Part shown: in pieces, positions 49,891 to 63,409 of the stretch | Layout: each line of letters begins with the position of its first letter | How positions within the stretch are numbered: position 1 is the first letter of the stretch | Made by a program: the position numbers and the translations under genes | The notes under the pieces: model-generated | The model's database searches: none | What the model was told of the DNA's origin: nothing | What the model saw: only the letters and a program-made list of their open reading frames with translations | DNA from: Rhabdornis inornatus | Taxonomy: Eukaryota > Chordata > Aves > Passeriformes > Rhabdornithidae | Direction: 5' to 3' | DNA length: 64,000 nt | Assembly (NCBI GenBank): GCA_013397075.1 | Contig: VWZS01002871.1 | Coordinates: forward strand, 1-64,000

Positions 49891-52095
49891 ATCAGATCCC
49901 TATCTGATCATCTCCTCTGATAAAATGGAAAAAGGTACATCAAGCTCATGGATCTTGATGGATTCAGGGACTAACTCGGTATTGAGTTTCCCAGCCTCAT
50001 CAGGATTTGTGAGAGCACAGACTTTCTTTTCTGTCACTATTTTTAGCTTCTATCTGTTCAGAAGCAGATTTTCTACTCTCTTGGAAACTGCAACATTAAA
50101 CCCTGGCAATTGTTGTGCAGTGTCCAGGAGTAGATGGTACCAAAGCAGAATTTTGAACATTACAACTGGAAATTTAGGCTCCCAACTTCTTTTTATGTAT
50201 CCACTTTGTCATAAACGAGAGGCCCTCAGGAAACATTATGCTCATCCTACTCTAATTAGCTGATGGAATAAAGGCTAAGGTGCTCAAGCTTGATTATTTC
50301 TATGTGTCAGGGTAGAGTTCATAGGATATTTTTAATCCAAATGCTGACACTTTGTTGATTACAGCTAATCAAAGGACAAATAATAGCACACTCCTTATTG
50401 AATAAAAAATGCATGTAGAAATGTTTACACATATGTGAAAAGCCATTCCTTCTCTACTGTCAATATTAAAAGCAATATTGGAAATGCAGTGCATGCTCCT
50501 TAAGATTAAAATTTGAAAGGAAATCCGCAGAACTACAAGAATAGAATCACGATTTCTACATTCATTCTTCCACAAAACTAGAGTGCAAGCTTGTTGAGTT
50601 TTGCTTTTTCTAGTTATTCTTATTATTGCTGCTAATGTTGTGTTTGTCAGAAAGGATATAAAATGCTGAAGATGGTGCTCAGCTGCTTTTAGATCAAAGC
50701 ATATTGGAAATACCACTCCAAAGGACTAGGAGCCCTTTTGTAGCAAAAAAAACATAAAATAATTCAAGGTAAATTTAGCAATTTTGTTAAAGTGCCAATC
50801 AAACTTTCACCAGGTTACTGACATACCATAGAAAATAAATATGAATCAAAATCAGGCTGATTCCTACTTTAAAAAAAAATAAATTATAGTATGTCCTTAC
50901 TCTTTGACTAGCAGTGAGAATTGACTTCCTAAGGTTCAGAATGTGCTGGAAAATAAATATGCTAATATGGAACACAAATTAAATGGCCTTCCAGTATAAA
51001 ATAGAAACAGCATGAAGTCTCGAAAAATAAGCAACCTCATGTTCCAAACCAATATAATTTTCTTTTCCAGTCAAAGCCGGTGAGTTTTTGAGGGTATCAT
51101 AGAACACAAAAATAATGCTGAGATCCATTTTACAACCTGCAATCTTCTTGTGGAAGGTTTTATGTTCAACTTGCAGGGCAGCCATTTTAAAGACTTCGAG
51201 AAAATTACTGAAATGTTATGAACACATTAAATGTTGTGCCAATTATTCCAAAATTGAAAATTATTTCACTGCTCAAAATCTTCTGACAAGAACCAGAAGC
51301 CTCCAGGTCCTGAAAGCTTCTCCTATTTGAGCCTGGCACTCTCTATACTGTAATTTCAGTGTCCTCTTAGAAAAATACCTTCATGTGACCCAATCATGGG
51401 ATAAAAATTTTACCAGATCCTTGTTAAATGTTTCCTGCAAGACAAATGAGCCAGGTTGGTTCAACATCTGCTGTAAATAGATGGTCCAGCCTGGTTCCTC
51501 TTTCCAATAATATTAAAGTATCTTGTGCTTCACCACACTTTTAATTTAGCTAGCAAGATACTCTGTGTATGGTAGATATTTTTCAACAAGCACAAACAAG
51601 AAGAACAACCAAACACAAACTTTCAACCTTCAGGGCTCCTACAAAACTTTCAGCAAAATAAGAGAAGGTTCATCCTTACAAGAAACACAGTACACATTTT
51701 GCCAACTTTGTTCCAGAAAACATATGGCATTTGCAACTCACTGCCACAGTCAGTGAAAGATTCAATTTTACAGTATTTCAATTTTACCTCTTAAGAGAAA
51801 TAATCTGGCACAGCCAGATGTTACAGTGATATCTGCTGGGTAAAAAAAAAAAATGGTTTTAGGAGAAGTGACTCTGTTTTTGTTCATTAAATGGAATCAA
51901 TGTGCATTGGATCAGAAAGGACCTGGAGCATAGCTCTGTTATATGAATAACACAGTGAAATCTGCTAACTAATTAATACTGTTAAAAATTAATCTCCCCA
52001 GCTGGTGGAGAAAAAGTTATATGTGTTCTGCTTCCACCTCAAACTTTGGAGGTGATTGGGTAGGAAAGGAATGGGCTGACATTTATTTAATTCAG
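49891..52095. other. AT-rich non-coding stretch, no gene seen
   Basis: Contains frames of 115-130 codons (49871-50263 +, 50369-50716 -) without recognisable domains, and A-runs near 50869 and 51843. Confidence 0.65.
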
Positions 52096-52226
52096 ACAGC
52101 CATGGAATAATGACCCAGAAACTAACTAGAGAGCTGTTATTAAGTCCAGCCGACACTGAAGTTCAAAAATCTAAAAACCAGTTTCATTCAGAGCTGACAG
52201 GTTACCCTCTCCAGAGCCCATTTCAG
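52096..52226 (+). other. Candidate internal exon, unidentified
   Basis: A 131-nt segment lies between TTTAATTCAG (acceptor ending 52095, weak pyrimidine tract) and CCATTTCAG|GTAATT (donor at 52227). One frame is open throughout and encodes a hydrophilic peptide with MTQKLTRELLLSPADTEVQK and ending GYPLQSPFQ. I do not recognise it. The weak acceptor is the main objection, and chance is a realistic explanation. Confidence 0.15.
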
Positions 52227-52368
52227 GTAATTTTTCTTTGTTTCTCCAACTTCACTCTTGGAATGTCCTTACACTCACCCAAAGCCAGAGCACTGCAAGA
52301 CCCCCAGCCTGAACTGGATGAAAATTCCTGGCTTTAAAAAGTTGGAAACCATTTGGTCAAGGTTGTTG

Positions 52369-52634
52369 AATCAGAGTATCTTTGAATGGTTTGGGTTGGA
52401 AAAGATCACCCAGTTCCTACCCCCTGCCATGGGCAGGGACACCTTCCACTATCCCAGGCTGCTCCAAGCCCCAATGTCCAACCTGGCCTTGGACACTTCC
52501 AGGGATCCAGGGGCAGCCACAGCTGCTCTGGGCACCCTGTGCCAGGGCCTGCCCACTCTCTCAAAAAGTATTTATTCCTAATATCTAATACCTACTAGAA
52601 ACCTAATCTCTTTCAGTTTAAAGCCATGTACCCT
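52369..52634 (-). mobile_element. CR1 LINE 3' fragment, reverse orientation
   Basis: Read on plus, it starts with the reverse complement of a CR1 tail (AATGGTTTGGGTTGGAAAAG, then GATCACCCAGTTC and CCCCTGCCATGGGCAGGGAC). It continues with GTCCAACCTGGCCTTGGACA, TCCAGGGATCCAGGGGCAGC and CACAGCTGCTCTGGGCACCC. The distal part, TATTCCTAATATCTAATACC and TTTCAGTTTAAAGCCATGTA, matches the next upstream CR1 section. The copy is therefore about 265 bp, contiguous, 5'-truncated and inserted on the minus strand. It looks less diverged than the copy at 35.7 kb. Short frames within it are incidental. Confidence 0.92.
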
Positions 52635-54663
52635 TTTCAACATGCCTCAAGTAAATAATTTGATGCAAAAATAAAACACTAGCGAGGAGATGACACAAAT
52701 TTGGCCATCAGATTTACAATATCAGTGACAGGGTTTGTAACTTGAACCTTGTTCTGTAAACATGGGGTTTACATCAAGCATAAAAGTGATTGTAACATAA
52801 TTAATCTGAAGCTGGATTGGATATAAATGCAAAGTCAACATTTTCTGGAATGGGATTTTAAGAAGAGTGAGTTTCCTTCCTTTTGGCTTTCACTGAATGA
52901 CTTAGATCTTGAAAAGAAAAATAACTCTTTTTCTTTCATAAAATTGTATCTGTGAGCTCTGTCAATTTTAGTGCTCCTATCTTGATCTCTGGCAGCCGAG
53001 AGCACTGCATATAAAGTTATTCTTTTGTTATCATTGCTTTTCAAGCTGAGAAAGAAACCCCAGGTATTTTTCTATTACTCACAGAAGCAGATCTTCATTT
53101 TTTATAGACAAGATTATCATTCACTTTTCATTTCCTCAAGTTTTAAAAAGCATAAGATTTGATTCAGACATTCACTTTGGAGCAGCCAATTATGGGTGTC
53201 ATTTTTACAGTCTGAATTCTCTCTTCCACTGTAAGTTTATTTTTATACATCATAAACTCTTTTCCTCTAGCACTGAATTTTGTTAAAGGAACTTCAGGGA
53301 AAGCACATACCCAGGTGCAGTAGTCGAGTCAGATACTGTGCACTGATATGTTACTTCTGATTTACAGAGAGTTAACAGTGCAATAATGTGGAGTCAAAAC
53401 CCTCCTACCCTTCTGTTGCCTTTTGTTTAGGCAAAATGGGTAATATTGACAGCATATTTAATCTAAAACATTTCTGAGCAGCCTTTAGCTAAAAATAATT
53501 TGAAACATTTTTAGCAGATACATAGGAGCAATGAAAAAAACCCAAAGGATATGTCCGCAACCTCACTAATACAAAAGGTTTTTGTTACTGCTTTCCCATA
53601 ATGAAAAATTACAAACAGTTCAAAAATCAGTCCTCACTTTTCAAATATCTTTTTAACATTATGACCTATGTCCACATTTCTGATAGAAGGAGTATGAACT
53701 GAATTAGCTAATAAAATCATAGTAATTTATTGCATCATATTGTAATATTAATAAAGGGCACATCGTACAATTATGCTAATAAACTTAAATTCCAATAAAG
53801 CTGTGTCATTAAGGAGAATGTACTACATTAGGCAATTGAGTCTTCTCCTGTTACAAAATTTATCTTATAAGAATTATACCAAAATGAAAGCTTCAATTTA
53901 ACGAATGCTTAAGCAAAGCCTTTATCTTTGAGTCTTTGAGATAAAAGCCCTGTGAAGGGCTAATTACTAAAAAAGAAGCTAAAACTGATAAAGAATCTGT
54001 TTCAACTTTAGCACCAGAAGACTAAGGAGAGTCAGGGTTAATATTTTTGTCTGTGCACTGGTTTCAGAAAAGCAGAGGCCATTTATCCTCCAATGAATGC
54101 TGTTTCTGTGGATGCTGATCAGACAAGGACTGGAGCTCCAGTGATGCCTGAGTTTTCAATAACTCCAGGAGAGGAGACCTCACTGTCCCTTTGTGCAAAC
54201 TGTTCCACTGTGCAACCACTCTCACAGCTAAAAAAAAAGGTGGTTTTCCACATCAACACTTAATGTGGTTACCTGACAGGGTTTGGGAAATTCCTGAGAG
54301 AATTCAAGGATATTGTGGTTGTGCTGGTGAAGTGCTCCTTGACTTTCAGGTAGTCATGACCAGGTAGCCTCCTGTCTGTAATAAGAGATTCCAGAAAGTG
54401 TTTTTGTCTTTAAAATTAAAAAAAAAAAAAAAAAATTAATTACCAAATAAATCCTAAAACATAATGCCTGAGCCTGATAAAGTTAAAAATACTTTGGATG
54501 CTTATTCAGACAGTTCCAGGGTAAGAAAGCAAGCAGAGAGGCCAATGTCAAATGTGTCTTCTTTGGTGTCTTTTCATATAAATTCAAGAGGAAAACAGGA
54601 CACTTGCATGCCTCTTTTAGAAAGAGAAATAAGAAGGGAAGCAAATACTACTTGGGGGTTTGT
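52635..54663. other. AT-rich non-coding stretch
   Basis: No gene seen. An A18 run occurs at 54418-54435, followed by TTAATTAATTA. No Alu-like or other short retroposon body was recognised in front of the A-run. Confidence 0.7.
54418..54435. repeat. A18 homopolymer
   Basis: Longest homopolymer in the window. It could be a retroposition tail, but no repeat body or target-site duplication is recognised next to it. Confidence 0.9.
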
Positions 54664-54704
54664 ATAGACACGTGCACAAAAAATACATGTACACACGTGT
54701 CTAT
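54664..54704. promoter_or_regulatory. Inverted repeat carrying two CACGTG E-boxes
   Basis: The perfect 11-bp arms ATAGACACGTG (54664-54674) and CACGTGTCTAT (54694-54704) are separated by 19 bases. Each arm contains the palindromic E-box CACGTG (54669-54674 and 54694-54699), the core bound by bHLH factors such as USF, MYC/MAX and CLOCK-BMAL. The two boxes are 25 bp apart start to start, about 2.4 helical turns. Binding is inferred from motif only; the inverted repeat itself is directly visible. Confidence 0.45.
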
Positions 54705-57700
54705 GTATAGACAAATATAAACAGGTTCAATATTTCAGAGTTGATACCACCATGCTGGCAGGAGCTTCACTGAATCAGGAGATGGATTTGCATTCTTTGA
54801 AAACAAGTTTTAACTAATTTTCCAGAGCAAGGAGATACTAAATCCATGTGCAATGCCAGTGTTCATTATTTTAAAGAAAACAATCAAACAAGAAAATAAT
54901 GTGATTTAGAAGAGGATTACAGAACAGAGGCATTTTTCATCCACTAAGTATAAAATTATGTCACAGAGAAAGTAAGTAGTCATAACAGTAATTATTAAAA
55001 TAATAAATTATATGCATTGTATATCTGCATTTAATTTTTAAATTTATAACCTGCTTATTTTTAAAATAATAAACCCCAGTCTGTATAGTTTGAAATAGGC
55101 AACTGTAAGGACAGGCTACGTTTTCAGCTGTTGTGAGGGTGGCTGGTTCGTTATTTGCTTGAGACCTAATTTCTGATGAAGCCTGCAGTTATTTAGGGTT
55201 AATAGCCTTCCCTCATTTCATTGTGCTTTTGTGAACTGCAAAATTTTTCAAGGTAAGTAGGCTAAGAATTATTCAGAGATGTTCTGAGCTGAAGACGTTT
55301 CCTCATCTCTTTACTTGCCATTCCTCTGCAGCAAATAAAATGATATCTCTGTGTTTTCAGCAGTTTTCATATTGATCTTGTTTTTAAAGCAAAGGTTGGC
55401 TACACAAGCCTATGGTTTCCAATTTGGGATTCACTGCCTGATGCCAAGTTGGGTTTCCCATCAATTTTTTTCTTTTCCTTAAACAAAGAGCTCTTCAGAA
55501 AGGAGCTGCATATAAAATCCAACTTTCTGCTCCATCTTCTCAAAAGACATCAGAAGAAATCTTCCTCTGGACTGAACTTCCTTTACATAATGAATGTGCC
55601 TTGTTCTTTTCTTATTTAGGGCTACAGCAGGTAATTCTGTTATGATTTTTTTTAAACTGGACTGGGAAGTTATCAGCATGAATGCAATACTCACACAGCC
55701 ATAATTCAGATGTGTGAGCACAAAAATGGCCTCATAAAATAATGAAAATTTTAATTGTGCTCTTCCAAGGCCACAAATTTACAGTGCATACTAGCTGACA
55801 AAAAATTTAATTGATAGACGATTTCCCATTGATTTAATAAACAGAGTGATTTCAAGATTAGTAGTAAAAACTGACATAAACTGTAAAGTCTGTGGTAATA
55901 TTTTTACCAGATTTTATTTGCACTAAAGCAGTTTAGAAGCTTTGCAGGAGGTTTGCAGCTAAGGTTGGTTTTCCATAAACTTACAGCAGTACATTGACCA
56001 ATTTGCCAATTCTGTTGGCTGAGGTAAAAATAGCAGCAGAGTTTTAGCTGTCAAGTTCAATTCTCTCCTTTTTCTGACCAAAATAATTTGGTAGATTTTT
56101 GGCCAACTGAAAAAACCTCCACTATTAGTTTTGGTAAGTAGACTATGAACAATTATTTTCAAACCATCACTTTTTGTTCTGAGTAAGCATTGCTCTGAGC
56201 AAGTGTTGTGTCAATGTTCACTGTGTTTACCATTAGCAGTGTATTTCTAATCACACTTAGTAACACTTAATCTTGTAAAGAATTTTGTTAATATTCCAGG
56301 GAAAGAATAAAGGTCTGCTCCTTCTCTGAGCATTTAGATAATACTGCTGTCATGAACTCATGTGTGCAAAATGGTGAGTTTTTTTTCATGCTCAAAGCTC
56401 AGAGAACCCCTTTGCCATATCACCATACCAGAATTTCAGCTTTGCTTTATAAAGCAAATTTCTAGCCTCCAGATATCAGGGAAGAGACTAAGAACTTAAA
56501 CCTCAAGATCATAAAAGATAAATTTAAAATCCCCAAAAAACTAAAAATTACTTTTATCTTCTCTCATGGGTCTGACTCATAGTTGAAGACTGGTATACTG
56601 AGATGACTTGAAGGACAAAAGAAACAAAGACAATATCTGATGTGGCTTTGGCAAGAAAAGAACTGTGCAATTCCACTCAGTAACTCCTGTGCTTCACTAT
56701 GGCTCTAAAAACCTTGAATTCCTGTCTTCTATGCAGAAAGAAAAATCCTGCCTTTTTTTTTTTATAGTTACAAATAAAACCCAAAACCCACTGTGGCAAG
56801 GCAGGTGAGGAGGGAGGGGGTGACACAAACTCATCTGTGATAGAAACACTTTGAAACGGAAGCAAATGCCATCAGAAAATGTGTTTTTTCCTTCCACAGG
56901 TTTGGAATGCTGACTTCAAATCACAGGTCTGTGTTCTCACTTTGGAATCTCTGGCAGCAGGATGAGGATGAGGATAACTGGAAAAACAAAAGCCTGAAGC
57001 TCAACACCCATGGCCAGGCTGGACAGGCACATGTGAAGAGCTGAAATGGGGCTGAAGAAATACTCATTATAAGTCTTATATGAGAAAAGCCCTATTAAAG
57101 ATTTTTTTTTTTTCATCACAGCTCATTGACCCTGAAGTAATTAGCATTAAACATCACTTAGGGAAATTGCTAATCTGTAATATCTGACACAGTGAAAGAA
57201 GGAAAGAGGAACTTGCACTGACTCACACAGCTTTGAACTTTCCTTTCTAAATACCACACAGCTTTCCAATCTAGTAGCAAGTAACCCAAGAGCTGACCCC
57301 CAGCCCTAAGAATAATGGAATGAGGGATGAAGCTCCTGCTTACTCTGGAAAAAGGCCCTATAAAAAGCTGTCACTGTGCATAATCACTCCTCTTATTCCA
57401 GCCTGGCTGAATGGCACTGCTCTCCTACCTGGAATCTTTATCAGTTTAAGTCGTGGCTTCCAAGAATTCCAAATGACAACTTGCTGGACATGTAAGCTGT
57501 TGTGAATGTTCCTAAGACACTAAAAACTCACTGCTGCCTCTGTGTAAGCATGGCAATTCTTCTGTCTGGTGACACTTTTGTCAATATTGCATCACCCAGG
57601 AAATCCCATTTTATCCTAGAATCACTGAAGTTAAGATCTACTAGAGTGCAATTCCTACCTATTATCACAAATAGGTTTCAACAAAGCTCTTTACAGCATT

Positions 57701-59703
57701 CCTTAGCAACTACAGAAACTAAAACCAGCTTACACTTTTTCTTTGTTTTGTTTTGTTCTGTTTTTTGGGGTTTTTTTGAGCCAGAGGGTGCAACAAAAAA
57801 GCATCCAGTGAATACAGACAATAATGGTAAAATAGATAATTTTTTAAAACAATAAAACATTGATTTCTGCCAGAAAAGGCTCACATGGTCTACAACACAC
57901 AGCATCTTGTGACTGTACTCTCAGAGAACTTTTGGCAGTTTTTTTTTTTATATTATAATAAGGGTCTGCAATCAGGTTTCTAAAATATATCTGTGAAAAC
58001 TGCACCAATTTCTTGAAGTCAGAGCTTTTTTCGAGCCTTGGAGGTGGCTCTGTAGGGTGGGGGGTTTGGAGGATTCTTACCTCATTTTACTGGTATCACT
58101 ATGATCCAAAGTAACGCTTCAGAAATCAGTGGAATCATCTAATAAAAAAACACACATGGAATGAAAGGCTCAGAGTCACTGGAATAAGTCTGTGGCTGTT
58201 TGACCAGCCTTCCTTCAACAGCTGGGTAATTCAAATGTTCTTTGCTGTGAGATCAAATCTGCTAGAGCTTTTTTTCCTCAGACCCTGTGTAACACCAAAA
58301 AAGAGCTTTTACTCTCCTGTGATACATTTCATTCCTCACTCTGTGTGAATTTTTGGAGTTAGAACTTTGTGAAATTTGAGGACAGCTCAGGCATAGGACC
58401 AGTCAAAGTTTTTTTGTGCTCTCAGATCTTTTTGTACCAGAGATCTTTGTTACAGGCAGGCTGGCAGGGCATTTTCCTGAGATTACTTTTTGTATGTGAT
58501 ACACTGATGTGTGTCTGCCTAAATTCTAATATTTGTAAGTTATTCACCACTCATGATGACACTAAACAAAATTTTTTGCTATTATAACCTTCTTTTCACA
58601 CATTGATTATTTTTCAGAAAAGTTTAGCTACTTTAGACTGTACTTCTAGAAAATTCATTGGTTGCACTAAAATCCTCAAACCTGATATATTAATGAAATA
58701 TTTTTAATGAAAGACTGCTGATTTTCTTGTTAGGAAAGGCTGTAGTCTTCATTACAGAGCTTTGTTGGGGCTGGGGAAAATCTAGATTAATCTGACAGGG
58801 TTTTCTGGTTGGTTTTGGTTTTGTTGTTTGTTTGTTTGTTTTGGGGTATTTTTTCTGATAAGAAAAATGAAGCAATATAGCTCTCCTCTGGTCTTCTGGA
58901 CGTGTGGAGGCTCTACTGCCCATTTCAAAAGGGCTTTCCAGCACTAAAATTTTCTGCTCTAACATTACCTAGTGTTCCATTTCTTGCTATTGTCAGGGAA
59001 AAAAAAGTGGCCTTCCCATTCACATTTTTATGCTTATCTTGAGGCTACACAATACTCACTCTTTTTTTGGCCAGGCATAAAATTTGCAGACAGCCTTAAT
59101 GAGGCCTGTTTATATTCAAGAGAATCTGACTCGTTCCAGCCATACATCTTTGAGTTCTGCAATTTGGTGACATGTAATTTGTCAACATGTAATTTGTCAT
59201 GGGCTCAGGGGATGTCCTGGGAGAAATATGAGGGCTGAAACCCATAATAGGCTGTGTCAAAACTTTGCTCTGTGCCCTCCTGCAGTGAAAGGGCATTTGA
59301 GAGGCTCAGCTCACCTGCTTTTGGCCACACACCCACTCCTGCACATGCACAAAAAAAGGTGTGATGTCCCTTTCTCCCTCCCTGGGCTCATTTTGGTATT
59401 GTATTTATTTGGGTCTGTCTGATGCTGCATAAATGTGGGATTCCCAGCACCTGAAGGGGTATAAAATTTGCTCATTTCCTGTATTCCTTTCATCCTGTCA
59501 TATTAAAACAGCCATTTTATTATGCCATTTTTTGTCAGGCATTTCTTACTGAGATATGAAAACCTTCTGCACCTCCTCCATACCTCTCATTCCCCATTTC
59601 TCATTGCAGAATACAAGCCAAATATAAGGTGAAGCTTTAGGGAAAGGAGTTTTCTTCTTTTTCTCCCATCCATCCTCCTCATCAGAGTAAAAAAGCCACT
59701 GCC
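54705..59703. other. AT-rich non-coding stretch with simple repeats
   Basis: No gene seen. It contains a TTTTG-type patch at about 57741-57776, a GTTT-type patch at about 58811-58842, and a 15-bp tandem duplication at 59170-59199. Confidence 0.7.
59170..59199. repeat. Perfect 15-bp tandem duplication
   Basis: ACATGTAATTTGTCA occurs twice back to back with no mismatch, suggesting a recent slippage or duplication event. Confidence 0.9.
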
Positions 59704-59731
59704 AGCATTTAAATTTAAACATTTAAATGCT
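59704..59731. repeat. Inverted repeat, 10-bp arms
   Basis: AGCATTTAAA (59704-59713) and TTTAAATGCT (59722-59731) are separated by an 8-base A/T-rich loop. Confidence 0.8.
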
Positions 59732-62700
59732 AAAAGGCTTCACCCTGCATGCAGGAAAGCAGCCGCTCTCCTTTCTTAATCCACCTTTCAGAATTTTGGA
59801 GGGTTTTTTTCAGGAGTTCTCACCTTCAAGCTGAGTTTTTACCAAATCATTCCCTCTGTTCTCCTCAGGAGGAGTTATTGGCAGTAGCAACCTTCCTGTG
59901 CATTTTGGCATCATGCTAATTAAGCTTTACAGCCTGGTCATCTAATTAACTTGGAGTCCATGACACAGTTGTTGCCTGAGTGCTGCAACAAAGTCCTTAA
60001 AAAGCTTTACAAAAGTCAGGTGAGCATTAAATGATCCACTTTTATAACATTTTTCCAAGTAATTCAGATACTGATTTGCAACACAACTGTAGCTCAACAA
60101 AACGACAATTTTGTGGGGTCCAAATGATGTAATTTTTGATATTGAGGAAGCTTTATGGAAATGGCATTCCAAAGTCTCCTAAATTAGGCAGCTACAAATC
60201 ATTGGTTACTCTGAACATTTGAATTTAAGTGATTTCATTAAGCCTAATATAAAAAGAGCCTGCCAAATTAATCTCCTCTTGGATGCCAAAATTGAATGTT
60301 TTAGGAATAATATTTTTTAAATACAGATGATTATACTTAAAACAATTAAAGCAATCTCACGGTTCATTCATTTTAAAGACCTTTAAATCATTCCAGTCTT
60401 GAATCTAATTTTAAACTTGCAAGCATTACTGAAGTGACTTGAAGTGTTTAATGCAATACATACGGGATGATAATGTTGATAACTTCCCCTGGGCTAGGCT
60501 GAAAACAAATGGGATTTTGAAGTTGTGTCTGGAAGAACAGTTATTTCCCTAATAACTGAAAATCAGACAAGTTTCAGAGGACTGTTATTTTTTTTTGTTA
60601 AATTCATTATGAGCTTCTTAACCAAATCTGCCTTACTCTGCTGCCACATTTTCCTTTCAGTAGTTACTTAATACACACTGGCATTCCTCCAATGATTCTA
60701 AGAACTTCAAAGGGAATACCATAAGCCAAGGAAGAACCAGCCTTTAAGAGGTTGCCTATGCACATCCACATTCCCAAAACTTCACAAAAACCTTATTAAA
60801 AAATTCCCATAGCAATAATATTTTTTTCCAGTTTGCTGTTTATTTTCAAGCATTAATTTATCTTTAATTGATGTAATTGGAAAGAATGAGTATTTGATAA
60901 GAAGAAATTCTCCAGCCCTGAAACATTGCTGTGTGGAAGACTGACAAGCACCCATACAAAGTTTGTGTTCATGTTTCTGGTTTGGGAATTCCTGTTCAGT
61001 GACCAGAATGTGCACATTTTGCACAGGTACACATTTCCACCTTCCTTCCCCTACTTTGAAGTACCTGTGATCCCCACTTTAAATGCAATAATAGACAATA
61101 ACTTCCTTTTAAATAATCCTTTTTGCTCATTCCATGCAATAAATTCTTTGAGTAGCTTTTCACTCTTGCTATGGTTACAGATCAGGGCTGCTTGCCAAAT
61201 TCTTCCTTGCTGCAAGGGGAAAAAAAGGCAGGAAAGAGCTTGAACTAGGCAAGAAAAGAACTTACACAGGTCCTGTTCTCAGTGACAGCAGCTAACCAGG
61301 CATAAAAATGGGCATGGGGAGAGATAACAGCCTGGCTGACACTTCCATCTGCCCCATCCTCCTTGTTCCTTCTGGAACACTCTGAGCTGGTGGAAGGGAC
61401 AAGCCTCACGGTCTTATTTCAGTCCTCATGTTCTGTTTTGCTTTTACAGCTGACTGAATTGCTGCAAAGATTGCAGATGATGGAGGGATACTGCATCCAT
61501 ATCCCATTCCCATAGAGCCAGAATTCCTGTCTTCTGTAGTTATTTACAAAATAAAGCAGCTCACACTGCCCTCTCTGTCTCTGCATTGGAGTGCCACTTC
61601 ACCTTCACTTTGTGCCAACCCCAGATTTTTAGCGTGAAAAGTTGTAAGAAGTGGAAAGAACTGCGTTATCAAAAGAGCGTTAAACAACAACTTCTAGTGT
61701 TGATTTCCTTTCTAAATATTTGTGTTATGGTTCTGCATACAATGCTTAGGCCTAATTTTACTTTTGAAACAGCATTATTTTATATAACTCAATTAAAATG
61801 TGTTTTCTTCCCTAGCCCCCAAATCATTACAACACACCTAGAATCTGAACATTTACCTGTAATTATGAAAATTACCAATTGCACAGCATTGTAAGATACA
61901 TTGCTTCTGATCCTGACCCAATGTGTAACCTACACTTATCTTCAGTCTTGTCATGCTTCATGTGGGTGTGAATTGCTTCTATTTCACTTGCAGCCTTCAA
62001 TTTAATATAACAGTAACATCTAGAAGTAATCCCTAGTATTTTTCTTACTGTGGATTGTAGGTAAATCTCCTGTGACTGTATTAGTAGGTACAGTATTTTA
62101 ATTCTTGTGAAAAACAATTTCTTGTTGTCACAGTGCAGCTGAAAATAATTTTCAAATCTCTCTTCTCTCCACCAGCATGCCAGGGTTGGCTGGGATTTAA
62201 AACTGAGCTCTTCTATTATTGTTTTTCCTTTTATTACAGCTTTGGAGGGGGATTTGGGTGAGGCCAAAGAATTATAAAACTTTGCTAGGAAAGTTATAAA
62301 TGAAAGGAAGCATTATGAAATAAACCTGATGGAGTGGAGTTTGCTGTTTAGTTCTGTAATTCCTAATGAGGAAAACAACTGCACTCCTGCTGTAAGTGGA
62401 AAAGATTCAGCCTCTGCTGCCTCTTTCTGACAACAAAGAGAGCCCAGGGGATGCAGAGCTTTAGTAGCAATCACATTAAAATTGTTTTAAATGCTGGTGA
62501 GACCATTGGTATCACTGCTTTAGCTGAACTCCTTCTTTCCCTTCCAGAGTTGACTCCTCTGTGATGGCTAGGGTTTGAAAATGTCAATTAATTGGCTATA
62601 TCCTTTTTTTTCAGCTAAACAGTCCTGGTTAGCAGACAGACACTGGCTACCCCATGGCTACAATTACAAAAGGAATTGTCCAGCTTAATGACAGTTTTCA

Positions 62701-63409
62701 GATTCTCAAGGACTTCTTGAGGACTAGGTCCCAGCATTGAGTCTACCTGATATAAATATTATCTTGCCAGAAGAGTTATAGTCTGTCAAAGGCTCAAAGA
62801 TTTATTTATTTTTCCTCTCCCCCTCATTTGCAGCCATTCCTGGTCTTTGGGAGCTGCTCATTTGCTTCCACCCTTGTTTTGTCTGGGCTCCTCCCCATGC
62901 CTGCCCATTGCTGGTGCTCTGTGCAGGACATTGTGGAGTCCAGGTTCAGCCACTCTCTACTGGGATTTTCCCATTCTGCAACAGAAACTGGAATCCGGGC
63001 AGAAAACATTCCCAGGACTCATCATTTCCATTTTACACTTTGACCAGTTAGTGATGCCTCCCAAAGTTTTTCTTAACCTCAACAATGTGCTATGTAAATG
63101 ACCAAAATATGAAGCACATCTAACTCTATAATCCAAATTTATTTACCATTATTACTGTACTAACCTAGACAAGCCTGCTTTGTCCTGGTAGGTTTTGTCT
63201 CATTTTCACAACTTTTCTTTACAGTTTATTCTGGAAACATGTCTCTTTACAAAGTCATCCAATTACGCCAAACCATCTTTTTGTACCAAGCTTTCTCAGT
63301 TTTCTGAAATATTTATTATTAGAAATCTATTACTTAGCAATTGGAACGAAAGAGTTTGTTAACTTGTAATTTGAAAATGTAAAAATTTCCTTTTTTTTTT
63401 TTGTTACAG
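59732..63409. other. AT-rich non-coding stretch, no gene seen
   Basis: Frames up to 131 codons (61872-62267, minus) lack recognisable domains. An AATAAAGCAGC motif near 61552, followed by pyrimidine-rich sequence, is vaguely LTR-like but lacks other support. Confidence 0.65.

Noticed and set aside
50262..50290. TGATGGAATAAAGGCT resembling the LTR polyadenylation block
   Set aside because: Neither the upstream block nor the downstream CCTGTTGTT seen in the two LTR copies is present.
61300..61640. LTR-like order of CATAAAAATGG then AATAAAGCAGC and pyrimidine-rich sequence
   Set aside because: Spacing between the two signals is about 250 bases, no shared segment with the other LTRs and no visible termini.
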